Part shown: one piece after another, positions 27,277 to 37,068 of the stretch
Layout: every line of letters starts with the position of its first letter
Position numbering within the stretch: the stretch's first letter is position 1
From: CAZICM01 sp964537685
GTDB lineage: Bacteria > Myxococcota_A > Polyangia > Polyangiales > Polyangiaceae
Length of the DNA: 64,000 nucleotides
Assembly: GCA_964537685.1 (NCBI GenBank)
Contig: CAZICM010000033.1
Coordinates: 1-64,000 of the forward strand
Direction: 5' to 3'
Program-made: the position numbers and the translations under genes
The notes under the pieces: generated by a model
Told to the model about the DNA's origin: nothing
The model's database searches: none
Seen by the model: the letters and a program-made list of their open reading frames with translations, nothing else

Positions 27277-28224
27277 TTACAAAACCCTGCGCAGCTCCTC
27301 GGCGGCCTCGTCGAGGCGCACAAACGAAAAGCCCGCCTCACGCAGCACCGAAATCGCGGCCGAAAGCGCATCCAAACGCCTTTGCAAAGAGGTTTTCAAT
27401 TCAGGCGAGCGATGTTTCAAGGCATCCAGGCCATCTTCCACACGCAGCACATCCATCCCGTGCAATTCGATATTCACAAAGGTCTCGCGCACACACATCC
27501 GAAGAAGCATTTGGGCGCCTTTAGGCCCGAGCAATCCTATCGAAGTTCCAATCACAGGAAGCCGGCCCCTGGGCGTAACCGATATGGGCAGCTCGATAAG
27601 CGATCTCAATCCCCGCTGATACCAATGCTGGGCCGGGCGATAAGGGCGCATAGGCGCAAACAGAACGCGGGGCGTATCGAGAACAGCCTGCGATTTCTTT
27701 CCCATGAGGCGCATCAAACCCATGGAAAAAGCCTTTGCCGAATAATAGCTTGGACAAGGGAATACCGATGAATCGAAGCGCATACCCAGCTCTTGAAGGG
27801 CATCGAGCAGATCGTCGCTGATGGTATAACCCGGAGCCCTAAAACCGCTGGGCCTCACAGAAACGGCTTTTTGTATGGCAAACATGCCTTGCTCGATATC
27901 GCTCAAAATATCTTTTTCGGGCAGGCGGCTTAAATCGTAACGGTGGGAAAACGAATGATTTTCAATGGCATGGCCTTTCCTGCATAGCGAATTGAGCCTG
28001 GCTGCATTGGAGGGGCGCGCCAAATCCTCGCCGATGGCATACCATGTTAAAGGCAGGCAATGAGCATCCGCAAAGCTTTCCAGCCTGTCGATCGCCACAT
28101 CGTACACCGCATGCCCCGACGGCGCTTCCGGGGCAGGATCGGGAAGGCCAAAGATACGGTGATAATGAATCACTTCATCCAGATCGACCGATACCGCGCA
28201 CAGGCGGCGGTTCTTGGTAGCCAT
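27277..28224 (-). CDS. Polysaccharide deacetylase (NodB homology domain)
   Basis: 315 residues. CE4-type metal-dependent amidohydrolase. Visible motifs are SVDLDE near residue 13 (motif 1, a variant of TFDDG found in the PuuE/PgdA-like branch), ENHSFSHRYDLSRL (motif 2, metal-binding His pair) and RPSGFRAPGYTI (motif 3). No signal peptide is evident, so the substrate may be a cytoplasmic or lipid-linked sugar. The family also contains WbpM-cluster-type deacetylases used in capsule or O-antigen assembly. It is followed by the TIR gene at 22 bp. Confidence 0.85.
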   Translation of the reverse strand: MATKNRRLCAVSVDLDEVIHYHRIFGLPDPAPEAPSGHAVYDVAIDRLESFADAHCLPLTWYAIGEDLARPSNAARLNSLCRKGHAIENHSFSHRYDLSRLPEKDILSDIEQGMFAIQKAVSVRPSGFRAPGYTISDDLLDALQELGMRFDSSVFPCPSYYSAKAFSMGLMRLMGKKSQAVLDTPRVLFAPMRPYRPAQHWYQRGLRSLIELPISVTPRGRLPVIGTSIGLLGPKGAQMLLRMCVRETFVNIELHGMDVLRVEDGLDALKHRSPELKTSLQRRLDALSAAISVLREAGFSFVRLDEAAEELRRVL

Positions 28225-28342
28225 AGCAAGATATTCCTATGCACAACGCACAAAAAGAAGCGCGGCCGTCCCCCCGACATACGCCCGGCAGCGGGACAGC
28301 CGCACTCCATTCACTTCTTTTTTCGCAGAACGCGAACCGGAA

Positions 28343-29278
28343 TCAGCCGCCGGCCATCTTCGCCACTTCGCCCGCGAAATCGCTCTCAGCCTTCGAGATA
28401 CCTTCGCCGCGCTCATAGCGAACATAGCGGACCAGCGTTACTTCACCCTGCGCCGCCTTCGCCGCCGCCGTCCGTAAAGCATCAATGGTCTGGCCAGGAA
28501 CAACAACGGATTCCTGCTCAAGCAAGGCAATTTCCGAATACCACTTCGTCAGCTTGCCCTCGATAATCTTAGGCCAAGCCGCCTGCGGCTTCGGCTTCGG
28601 ATCATCCCGCATCTGCGCCTCATAAATCTCGCGCTGCTTCGCGACCATATCTTCAGAGACATCATCGCGCTTCAGAACCATCGGATTCATTGCCGCAATC
28701 TGCATCGCCGTATCATCGGCAAACTTCTGCACCTCGGAATGCGAAGCCACCGAATCGCTGTTCGTCTCTATCAGAACAACAACGCCGATTTTACCGCCGA
28801 GATGCACATAAGCATGCGCAAGGCCCGACTTGCCCGCGCCCACTTCCACGCGATCCCAGCGCCGGACGGCCACCTTTTCGCCAATGCGCGCCGTCAAATC
28901 CGTCGCAACCTCGCTCACGGTCTTGTCGCCGAGCTTCTCGGCTCCCAAATCGTTTCCGAGAGGCGTTTTTTCCGCCAAGGAAAGCACATTGCCCACGAAT
29001 TCCTTGAACAGATCGTTGCGTGCAGCGAAGTCGGTCTGAATATTCACTTCCACAACCGACGCGCTCTTTTTATCGGCGGACACTGAAGCCCGCACTTCGC
29101 CCTCAGTCGCCACCGCGCCCGCGCGCTTCGCGCTCTTGGCAAGGCCCTTCTTCAGAATAATCTCGACGGCCTTTTCCATATCCCCTTCGGCCTCGGTCAG
29201 AGCGCTCTTGCAATCGCTCATACCAGCCTGGGTTCGCTCACGAAGCTCCTTTATCGCCTGGGCATTAATGCCGGACAT
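28343..29278 (-). CDS. tsf: Elongation factor Ts
   Basis: 311 residues. Nucleotide exchange factor for EF-Tu. The N-terminal UBA-like domain has IKELRERTQAGMSDCKSALTEAEGDMEKAVEIIL, followed by the signature VEVNIQTDFAARNDLF. AGGAG precedes the ATG at good distance. It lies downstream of rpsB, the universal order. Confidence 0.97.
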   Translation of the reverse strand: MSGINAQAIKELRERTQAGMSDCKSALTEAEGDMEKAVEIILKKGLAKSAKRAGAVATEGEVRASVSADKKSASVVEVNIQTDFAARNDLFKEFVGNVLSLAEKTPLGNDLGAEKLGDKTVSEVATDLTARIGEKVAVRRWDRVEVGAGKSGLAHAYVHLGGKIGVVVLIETNSDSVASHSEVQKFADDTAMQIAAMNPMVLKRDDVSEDMVAKQREIYEAQMRDDPKPKPQAAWPKIIEGKLTKWYSEIALLEQESVVVPGQTIDALRTAAAKAAQGEVTLVRYVRYERGEGISKAESDFAGEVAKMAGG

Positions 29279-29388
29279 TTTGTACTACTCCTTCTGCTTT
29301 CTACTTACGTATCTATGAAACAGCGTATGACAGCACATGTCGCCTCTTTATGAAGCGATACACATGAAGATTTGTATGTCGCTATGAA

Positions 29389-30303
29389 TCAGGACTGTTG
29401 GTCTCGGTTGCCGCGGCCACCGCGCCCGCCCCGGCCGCCTTGATACACGCTGATCTCCTCGCGGTTCTGGCGGCGTTCGGTCTGCGGCGCCGAAGGCTCC
29501 GAAGAACCGCCGCGCGCACCCGGAGCCTCGGTATCCTTGCGGCGCTGCACACCTTCAATGCACGCATCCGCAATACGGCCCGTAATCAGCTTAATCGAAC
29601 GAAGCGCGTCGTCGTTGCCGGGAATCACATAGTCGATCAAGTCCGGATCGCAGTTCGTATCGGTGATGGCAATCACGGGAATCGAGAGCTTACGCGCCTC
29701 ATTCACCGCAATACCCTCCTGATGCGGATCGATCACAAACACGGCCGAGGGCACATTGCCCATGCCTTTCAAACCGCCCAAGTATTTCTCGAGCCGCTCG
29801 CGCTCCTTCTCGAGCCTCGACACTTCCTTCTTCAGCAATTGCTCGTAGGTTCCGTCTTCCTTCATCCGCTCGAGCGTGCGCAGCCGATCCAAGCCTTGCT
29901 TAATCGTGCGGAAGTTGGTCAGCGTGCCGCCGAGCCAGCGGTTCGTGACGAAATACATCGAACAGCGCTTGGCCTCTTCGATGACAATGTCCTGCGCCTG
30001 GCGCTTCGTACCCACGAACAGCACATGGCCGCCGCGCGACACCGAATCGACGACGTAATCAAAAGCGCGCTTAAAGAGCCGCACGGTCTGATCGAGATCC
30101 ACGATATGAATCCCATTGCGGGCGCCGTAAATAAACGGCCGCATTTTGGGATTCCAGCGCTTGGTCTGATGGCCAAAGTGCACGCCTGCATCGAGCAGCG
30201 AGCGCAAAGGCAAGGGGAAATCGCCGCGCATGGGAACGGCAGCCGTCATCGACGCGACATCGGCGGCCGGGGATTGAACATCACTGACAGACATTTCGCT
30301 CAC
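29389..30303 (-). CDS. rpsB: 30S ribosomal protein S2 with extended C-terminal RGG tail
   Basis: 304 residues from GTG 30303 (AAAGGA upstream); ATG 30294 is an alternative, and the longest frame to 30384 is unlikely. The core from LLDAGVHFGHQTKRWNPKM to ITDTNCDPDLIDYVIPGNDDA is standard S2. S2 normally ends soon after this block. Here about 55 extra residues follow, ending in YQGGRGGRGGRGNRDQQS, an Arg-Gly-rich disordered tail. It is upstream of tsf. A 30-bp region of 10-bp tandem repeats lies 5' of the gene. Confidence 0.95.
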   Translation of the reverse strand: MSEMSVSDVQSPAADVASMTAAVPMRGDFPLPLRSLLDAGVHFGHQTKRWNPKMRPFIYGARNGIHIVDLDQTVRLFKRAFDYVVDSVSRGGHVLFVGTKRQAQDIVIEEAKRCSMYFVTNRWLGGTLTNFRTIKQGLDRLRTLERMKEDGTYEQLLKKEVSRLEKERERLEKYLGGLKGMGNVPSAVFVIDPHQEGIAVNEARKLSIPVIAITDTNCDPDLIDYVIPGNDDALRSIKLITGRIADACIEGVQRRKDTEAPGARGGSSEPSAPQTERRQNREEISVYQGGRGGRGGRGNRDQQS

Positions 30304-30357
30304 GGTATTGGGTCCTTTCGGTTTTTCCTCCGCCTTCCCAACCGCGGCCAACCTCTC

Positions 30358-30387
30358 TTTGCACGTCTTTGCACGTCTTTGCACGGC
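30358..30387. repeat. Three tandem copies of TTTGCACGTC
   Basis: TTTGCACGTC at 30358-30367 and 30368-30377, then TTTGCACGGC at 30378-30387. The array lies 55-85 bp upstream of the rpsB start on the minus strand (read as GACGTGCAAA), where leader or promoter functions are expected. The 10-bp period, about one helical turn, would suit a repeated protein-binding site. Confidence 0.85.
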
Positions 30388-30590
30388 TTTTCAGCCGTTC
30401 GGGCAAATGCAAATCGAGGCACCGGGCCGCTTTTGGCATACGAAACAGCTTGTCCGCCGGCTTTTCATAAAGCTGCGCGAAAACTCTTTCAGAATGCCGG
30501 GATGGCGTGTGATTTTTACAGCGGCGCGCCGTGTAGCTCTATCCTTCATGGCTGTCAAGCTTGTTTCCCACGTCCTTTGGATTTCTAGGG

Positions 30591-32762
30591 ATGATGTCCG
30601 ACCCGCCCGCCCAAGCGCCGCATTGGCCATCCACACCTTTGTTGGATTGGCTGCGCAATCCGCCCGATGCGTTTCGCAACCAACCGCTCTCCACCCGCTG
30701 CGCTTGGTTAATGCGTTTTATATTCACCCGCATGGCCCATGCTCATGGCCATTGCCTGGATCAGCTCCCACCCATCTCAGAGGGACATTTTCCACCCTTG
30801 TCGTTCTCGCCCGATCAACCCCCTGAACCTGAACTTCTTGGCCTTATCTATGAGCAACTCCTTGACCCCCACATCGAACGCCGTTCATTAGGCGCGCACT
30901 ATACTCCGCCCGCATGGACCGTCCAGATCATCCAAGATACCCTCTCTCTGGAAGAACGTCCTCATCCCTCGGCGATCCTGAAGATTCAGGTATGCGACCC
31001 GGCCATGGGTTGTGGAGCTTTTTTATTGCAAGCTTGCCGAATCCTGGCCCATGCCCTGCAACAAGCTTGGGACGCCTATCCTCAGCAAAAACCAGCACTT
31101 GCCCCCGGCGAAAGCGAACACCTGGCCGCCCTTCGCATCGCCGCTCAGCATTGTCTCTTTGGCGTCGATAAAGACCCAATTGCCGCCCAGCTCGCCCGGG
31201 CCTCGCTCTGGCTTCTTACCCGCGCCTCCCAATCCCCCTATGCCTTTCAGGATAGCACCCTGGTGGTGGGAGATTCTTTAACCATGTGCTGGGACAAGGA
31301 ATTCCCCCCCGTATACCAGCGCGCCAACCCGGGCTTTGACGCGATGATAGGCAACCCTCCGTTTTTAGGCGGAGGCAAAATCTCATCGGTACATGGGCCT
31401 GCCTATCTTGAACGCCTGCTGAAACAATATCCAGACGCGCATGGCAATGCCGACCTGGCGGCCTATTTTTTTCGCCAAGCCTTTCGGCAATTGCGCAGCG
31501 GGGGAAAATTAGGGTTTATTGCCACCAATACCATCGCCCAGGGGGATACGCGCGCCACCGGATTGGGCTGGATAGAGAATCATGGCGGCACAATCTACAA
31601 AGCCATTCGGCGGCGACGGTGGCCCGGTTCAGCCAAAGTCATCGTCAGCATTGTACATATCGAAAAAGACGGCGTTCCCAATGAAATAAGACTCGATGGC
31701 CATAAAGTATCCAATATCTCATCCTATCTTCACGCCGAGGAAAAACAGAGCGCCGCCCTTCAAAAACGAAAAGAAAACCGGGGTAAATGCTTCTTGGGCG
31801 CCAAACTCTATGGCCAAGGCTTTCTCTTTCAAGACCATCATCCAAAAGCAACGCCCCTCGCGGAAATGAAACGCATTATCGCCGCGCACCCTCCCTCCCA
31901 GCAGCTTATTTTCCCCTATATGGGCGGGCACGAGATCAATACCGATCCCCACCAACGCCATAACCGCTATGTATTTCACTTTGGATCGATGAATGAAGCC
32001 CAAGCCCAAGCCTATCCAGAACTCTATGCCATCGCCCTCGCCAAAGTCGCGCCTCAAAGGCGGCTGCTCCGCGATAATCCCGACGGCAAGCACCGCAAAA
32101 CCTTTTGGTGGCTATGGGGGCGCGATACACCGGGACTCGCTCAAGCCATAGGAAATCTAAAACGCGTTTTGGTCTGTTCGCGCATTCAGCCCTATTGGTG
32201 TATCAGCTTTATCGATACAGGACCCGTGTTTTCCGAGTCCACCGCCGTCTTTGCCTTCGATTCCTATTCAGCCTTTGCCCTGCTTCAAAGCCGCGTCCAC
32301 GAAACCTTCGCACGCCGTATGGGCTCCTCAATGAAAGATGATATGCGCTATACGCCGTCCGATTGCTTTGAACCCTTTCCTTTTCCCAGTCCATCCACAA
32401 CCCCCGGACTCGAATACGCCGGCCGCGAATATCACCTCTTCCGCAAACAGCTTATGCATCACGAACAACTCGGCCTCACCGCCCTCTATCACCGCTTTCA
32501 TCACCCCGCCGAACAGCATCCCCATATCTTAACGCTTAGACAATTGCACGATCGCCTCGACCAGGCCGCTTTCAATGCCTATGGCTGGACCGATCTCAGC
32601 CCGCTATGCCAATTCCTTCCCGACGAACGCACCAACGATAAAATCAATCCCGCCTACCGCTACCAATGGCCGCCTGCCCTCGGCGCCGAAGTCCTCCGCC
32701 GCCTCATTCTGCAGAACAAAAGCCGCACGCTCCCCAATCCAAACGTCTCCCCCAAAAAATAA
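30591..32762 (+). CDS. Stand-alone N6-adenine DNA methyltransferase with specificity domain (Eco57I/MmeI-like, no nuclease domain)
   Basis: 723 residues from ATG 30591; a TTG at 30561 is possible. The conserved order is motif X GAHYTPP (about 101), SAM motif I VCDPAMGCGAF (about 136-144) and catalytic motif IV NPPF (about 255). The C-terminal half carries the target-recognition region, with the family hallmark SSMKDDMRYTPSDCFEPFPFP and the closing LRQLHDRLDQAAFNAYGW. In type IIG/IIL enzymes a PD-(D/E)XK nuclease precedes motif X; only about 100 residues are present here, with no such motif. It may be an orphan methylase or part of a defence locus. No nuclease or helicase is next to it. Confidence 0.85.
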   Translation: MMSDPPAQAPHWPSTPLLDWLRNPPDAFRNQPLSTRCAWLMRFIFTRMAHAHGHCLDQLPPISEGHFPPLSFSPDQPPEPELLGLIYEQLLDPHIERRSLGAHYTPPAWTVQIIQDTLSLEERPHPSAILKIQVCDPAMGCGAFLLQACRILAHALQQAWDAYPQQKPALAPGESEHLAALRIAAQHCLFGVDKDPIAAQLARASLWLLTRASQSPYAFQDSTLVVGDSLTMCWDKEFPPVYQRANPGFDAMIGNPPFLGGGKISSVHGPAYLERLLKQYPDAHGNADLAAYFFRQAFRQLRSGGKLGFIATNTIAQGDTRATGLGWIENHGGTIYKAIRRRRWPGSAKVIVSIVHIEKDGVPNEIRLDGHKVSNISSYLHAEEKQSAALQKRKENRGKCFLGAKLYGQGFLFQDHHPKATPLAEMKRIIAAHPPSQQLIFPYMGGHEINTDPHQRHNRYVFHFGSMNEAQAQAYPELYAIALAKVAPQRRLLRDNPDGKHRKTFWWLWGRDTPGLAQAIGNLKRVLVCSRIQPYWCISFIDTGPVFSESTAVFAFDSYSAFALLQSRVHETFARRMGSSMKDDMRYTPSDCFEPFPFPSPSTTPGLEYAGREYHLFRKQLMHHEQLGLTALYHRFHHPAEQHPHILTLRQLHDRLDQAAFNAYGWTDLSPLCQFLPDERTNDKINPAYRYQWPPALGAEVLRRLILQNKSRTLPNPNVSPKK

Positions 32763-32813
32763 GCTCCAAAAAACCCTTTACGCAGCCACCCCTCCTTCGC
32801 TATCATCCGCTTT

Positions 32814-34946
32814 GTGCGAACCCGACACACTTCCAAATCCTCCCGCCGAATGCCTCTCGCCCTGCTGATCGGCCCAATCTTGGGCTGTGCAACAGCGCTT
32901 TGCCTGGGCGCCGCCGCCTGCATCGCCAGCGCGCCCGAACCGCTTACCCGCCAAACCGACGATAACGACGATGCTGGCACCAATTGGTGGGAAACGGGTC
33001 CGCTCCCCGATGCTTCCCAGCCCGAGACCGGCAATAACGATCCGCACCAAGTCGTCGGCGCCAATCCCGCGCATGGACCGTTTTCAGGCGGCCAGCGGGT
33101 GCTGATACAAGGCAAAGGCTTTGGCTCCGATATCAGAATATGGTTTGGAGATACCGAGGCCGATCCGGCCGGCCTGGTCGCGGTCGATCCCACCCGGGTT
33201 CAGGTGAATGCGCCTCCCGGCAAGGCGGGACCTGTCGATATTATCGCCCAAAACGGCTCGGATGAATCGACCAAACGCTCTTTGCCCGGCGCTTATTCCT
33301 ATGATGCGCTCTATGCTTTGCCCAGTTCAGGGCCTATCGCCGGAGGCACCGAAATCGATATCTATGGACAGGGAACCGATTGGGAAGCCGATACCACCGA
33401 TGCGCTCATCGATCAAAAGCCCTGCACCGATCTAAAAGTCCTGGCCACCGATCATCTCTTGTGCACCGTTCCCAAGGGAACGCCCGGCGCCAAAACCGTA
33501 TCCGTCAAAAGCAAGAGCGCTACCCTCAATGTGCTCGATGGCTATACCTATGAAGATAGCGAAAACGGTTATAAAGGCGGTCTCTCGGGCGCGCCGCTCA
33601 ATGGCAAGCTTAAAGTCCTGGTCTATTCCAATTTCACGGGGGACCCTATTCCGGGCGCAGTTGTCGCTGTAGGAACAGGAGGCCCCAATACCTTGGTAAA
33701 ATCCGTCGATATCACGGGCGTCGCTATCTTTAACGATCCATCGCTGAACAAACCCACGACCGTCACCGTGGGCGGGATGTGCAGCTCGCCGATTTCATTT
33801 GTCGATGTTCCCGTCGATACCGTCACCGTTTATCTCGATCCCGTGCTCACACCTGAATGCGGCGAGATGGGCGATCCGCCTCCCGTCGGCGGAAAAGGAA
33901 GCACAGGAGGATATATTCAAGGCGAATTGGTATGGCCGGGCGCCATAGAATTCCAAAAGGCAGGCTGGACCAATGTGCCCCTTCCCGTCGGGCAGGATGA
34001 ACAGCAAGCGGCCTATGTCTTTTTAACCACTTCCGATCCTACCGCGGGCTTTAATCTTCCCTCGCCCGCCGCCGCCGTCACGCCCAATTCCCAGGGCGGA
34101 ATCGGCTATGGATTCGTCTATTATACCAGCCCCGGCAATAAAACCATGTATGCGATTGCCGGCATTGAAAACCGCAAGCTATCGCCTCCAAAATTCACCG
34201 CTTATGCCATGGGCGTCGTCAGCGGGCTTGCCGTCGTTCCCGATGGAACCGTTGAAAATGTGTATATCCCCATGAACAAGACCATCGATCAGGTCTTTAC
34301 CATGGATATCACCGCGCCTGTTCCAGGCCCCAAAGGCCCCGACCGCTTAAAGGCCACCGTCGCCGTGATGCTGGGCAACAATGGCTTTGCCATCCTGCCC
34401 TCCGGCCAGAAATCGCCCTTCCTTCCTTTTGATGGGCTATTAAAATTTACCTATGTCCCCGCCCTCACCAACGAACTCTCGGGCGCCGCCTATCTATCTG
34501 CCGTACGCGCAGGAACCGGGCCTAACTATGCGGCCCCGCTCTCTGTCGTTGGAAGAATGCTATCCAACTCCACCAGCCAAACCATACCCGTCAATGGCTT
34601 TGTCGGCGTTCCCACCCTGGCCACACCCGCCCCCAATAGCCCTTGGGATGGCCGCCATTTGGCCGTCAACTTCGCCCCCGGCGCGCCCATCGATTTAACC
34701 GTCTATGAAGTGACCAGCGGAAATGGCTTAATCCGCTGGACCATCGCCGTCCCCAAGGGCGCAAATTCAATCGAGCTTCCCGATTTGGGCCCCATCCCCT
34801 ATGGTTCTATCGCAAGCGGGCCCATTACCATCAGTATCTATGGAGCCCGCATCGATGGCTTTGACTATGGCAATCTGCGCTATAGAAACTTAAGGCCCCA
34901 GGGCATGACAGCCTATTCGCTCGATTCCTTTAGCGCATTTCGCTAG
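32814..34946 (+). CDS. IPT/TIG-domain lipoprotein
   Basis: 710 residues from GTG 32814; ATG 32850 (MPLALLIGPIL) is also possible. A hydrophobic leader ends in the lipobox-like GAAAC, then comes an Asp/Asn-rich linker. Two IPT/TIG immunoglobulin-like domains follow (ANPAHGPFSGGQRVLIQGKG and LPSSGPIAGGTEIDIYGQG, each followed by VxVxxPP-type strands). The remainder is a beta-rich region with carboxypeptidase-regulatory-like character (PIPGAVVAVGTGGPN). Such proteins are anchored on the cell surface. It is 18 bp upstream of the IgGFc-like lipoprotein, in one unit. Confidence 0.8.
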   Translation: MRTRHTSKSSRRMPLALLIGPILGCATALCLGAAACIASAPEPLTRQTDDNDDAGTNWWETGPLPDASQPETGNNDPHQVVGANPAHGPFSGGQRVLIQGKGFGSDIRIWFGDTEADPAGLVAVDPTRVQVNAPPGKAGPVDIIAQNGSDESTKRSLPGAYSYDALYALPSSGPIAGGTEIDIYGQGTDWEADTTDALIDQKPCTDLKVLATDHLLCTVPKGTPGAKTVSVKSKSATLNVLDGYTYEDSENGYKGGLSGAPLNGKLKVLVYSNFTGDPIPGAVVAVGTGGPNTLVKSVDITGVAIFNDPSLNKPTTVTVGGMCSSPISFVDVPVDTVTVYLDPVLTPECGEMGDPPPVGGKGSTGGYIQGELVWPGAIEFQKAGWTNVPLPVGQDEQQAAYVFLTTSDPTAGFNLPSPAAAVTPNSQGGIGYGFVYYTSPGNKTMYAIAGIENRKLSPPKFTAYAMGVVSGLAVVPDGTVENVYIPMNKTIDQVFTMDITAPVPGPKGPDRLKATVAVMLGNNGFAILPSGQKSPFLPFDGLLKFTYVPALTNELSGAAYLSAVRAGTGPNYAAPLSVVGRMLSNSTSQTIPVNGFVGVPTLATPAPNSPWDGRHLAVNFAPGAPIDLTVYEVTSGNGLIRWTIAVPKGANSIELPDLGPIPYGSIASGPITISIYGARIDGFDYGNLRYRNLRPQGMTAYSLDSFSAFR

Positions 34947-34963
34947 ACCAAAGGTACATTCTT

Positions 34964-36946
34964 ATGAAACGGCATCATTTTCTATGGGTCGCCTCGGGGC
35001 TTGCCCTGATAAGCTGCTTTGATAAAGGCACACGCTGGGAAGAAGAGGTCGCCCCCGCTCCGCCTCCTCCCAAACCGGTATGCATCGCAGGCCAGGAGCG
35101 CTGCACAACGGGCTATGAACAATGCGTGGAGACCGAAAGCGGCCCTGCCTGGAAGATGATTGAAGAATGCGATTCCCAAGGCAAGGTATGCGCCATCGGC
35201 CTGGATAAATGCACCACATGTTTACCCGATTTCCGGGGATGCGAAGGCCAGGATGTGGTATCGTGCAGCTCCGACGGCAATATCAAGACCGTTGTGGAAA
35301 CCTGCAAGGTCGAAAATGAAATCGTATGCCGCTCGGGCCAATGCGTCGATTTATGCGCGCAGGCTTCGATTGAGCGGAGCAATGTGGGATGCGAATATTG
35401 GGCGGTCGATCTCGATAACGCGATGATCGATGCCACAAGCAATGCGGCGGCTCAGCAGTTCGCGGTGGTTATCTCTAATCCTCAGCCCGATGTTCCGGTA
35501 GAAGTTAAAATCGTACAGGATAACGGCCAGCCCGGGGACGCGCCCAACGAACTGGAAATCGCCGCGGCCACCATTGCGCCCTTGAATTTACGGGTATTTA
35601 AGCTTGGACCGCGGGAAGTCGATGGAAGCCCCGAAGGAGAATACAATACGGGCACGCATACCGCGCTCACCCGCCATGCGTACCGGATTACATCGAATTA
35701 TCCGGTTGTGGCCTATCAATTCAATCCGCTGGAAAACGTCAATGTCTTCTCCAACGACGCATCGCTGTTAAAGCCGGTGGAAGCCTTGGCCTACGAAGGC
35801 GACTCGATGCGCAAGATGTATGTGGTCGCCGGATGGCCCCAGACCATTGCCGCCACCGACGATCCAGATACCAACTTTAGCCCTAATTTTCCTATTCATC
35901 TCAGGGCATTTTTAACGATTGTAGGAACGCGCCCGGATACAAAAGTAAAAATCATGACCAAGGCCAAGGTGGTGGGAGGAGGACCAATCGCCGAAACGCC
36001 TATCAATGGATATATCGAAACCACGCTTCACGCCTTTGATGTGCTTAACCTGGAGACCGGCGATTTTAATGCCGACTTCACCGGTTCGGTGATTGAAGCG
36101 GACGGACCTATCGCGGTCTTTACCGGAGGAGAAGCCTCGGACGCTCCCCATTTTAGCAAGCTATCCGAGCGGCGCTGCTGTGCCGATCACCTGGAAGATC
36201 AGCTCGATCCTCTAAGAACAGCGGGCAAGAAGTTTGTGATTGCGCATTCTCCCAGCCGAACAAAGACGGTGGCGGAGGCGGGCGGTCAGATTCCGGTGGT
36301 GGCCGAGCCTGATTATGTGAGGGTGGTTGCGGCCTCGCCCGCGGGGGCGCTGGTAAAGACAAGCTTGCCACCTCCTTATGATACCTTCAAGCTCAATTAC
36401 CTGGGAGATTACCGGGAGCTACAAACCGAACGGGACATGATGATCGAAAGCACCGAGCCTGTAATTGCGATGCAGGTGATGGCGAGCCAGGACGCGGCGA
36501 ACGTCAAGCGGGGATTGCCTGGGGGCGATCCAAGCATTGTGATTGTCCCGCCGATTGAGCAATACCGGATGGACTATGTCTTTTTGACGCCGGACAAATA
36601 CGCTTTTGATTTTATAACGGTGGTGGCGCCACCGACGACGGTGGCGGCGATGGATGGGGTTCCTCTGGACAGCGGGAACTGTGTAATTACGCCCTCGGAT
36701 GGGTTAACGCCGGAGGAGCGGGGGAATGCTTTGCCGCCTTATTGGGTGTACACCTGCCAGGTCAGCTTTGCATCGATAAACCCGCTGACGGACCCGCCGC
36801 AGGTGAATCCTGGACTGCAATATGACGGCGTTCACCGGGTGGCGGCTGGGGAGCCTGTGGGGGTGTTTGTGTCGGGATTTGATTCCTATGTGAGCTATGC
36901 CTATGCGGGCGGGTCGGATTTGAAGGCGATTTCTCCGGTGGAGTAG
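34964..36946 (+). CDS. IgGFc-binding-like lipoprotein
   Basis: 660 residues. The leader MKRHHFLWVASGLALISCF has a lipobox (LISC). After a Pro-rich linker comes a Cys-rich module (residues about 40-135, CTTCLPDFRGCEG and similar). From about 145 on the protein resembles the IgGFc-binding N-terminal domain family (CEYWAVDLDN, then TSNYPVVAYQFNPL, ADHLEDQLDPL and VMASQDAA), which occurs in large surface proteins of myxobacteria. The binding partner is unknown. The last third of the gene is notably G-rich on this strand compared with the first part. Confidence 0.8.
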   Translation: MKRHHFLWVASGLALISCFDKGTRWEEEVAPAPPPPKPVCIAGQERCTTGYEQCVETESGPAWKMIEECDSQGKVCAIGLDKCTTCLPDFRGCEGQDVVSCSSDGNIKTVVETCKVENEIVCRSGQCVDLCAQASIERSNVGCEYWAVDLDNAMIDATSNAAAQQFAVVISNPQPDVPVEVKIVQDNGQPGDAPNELEIAAATIAPLNLRVFKLGPREVDGSPEGEYNTGTHTALTRHAYRITSNYPVVAYQFNPLENVNVFSNDASLLKPVEALAYEGDSMRKMYVVAGWPQTIAATDDPDTNFSPNFPIHLRAFLTIVGTRPDTKVKIMTKAKVVGGGPIAETPINGYIETTLHAFDVLNLETGDFNADFTGSVIEADGPIAVFTGGEASDAPHFSKLSERRCCADHLEDQLDPLRTAGKKFVIAHSPSRTKTVAEAGGQIPVVAEPDYVRVVAASPAGALVKTSLPPPYDTFKLNYLGDYRELQTERDMMIESTEPVIAMQVMASQDAANVKRGLPGGDPSIVIVPPIEQYRMDYVFLTPDKYAFDFITVVAPPTTVAAMDGVPLDSGNCVITPSDGLTPEERGNALPPYWVYTCQVSFASINPLTDPPQVNPGLQYDGVHRVAAGEPVGVFVSGFDSYVSYAYAGGSDLKAISPVE

Positions 36947-37068
36947 GCAAGCAGGAGACGGAGCAGAAGGCCCGAAACGCACAACCAAAAAATTCTTTTT
37001 TTTTGTTGACACAGCGCTTTCACCGTGCCAAAAGCCCCTCCAACAAACCCTCGCACTGGAAAATCATC

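Noticed and set aside
28260..28342. Possible terminator after tsf
   Set aside because: A short hairpin (TTCGC...GCGAA) exists but is followed by A on the transcribed strand, not by a T-tract.
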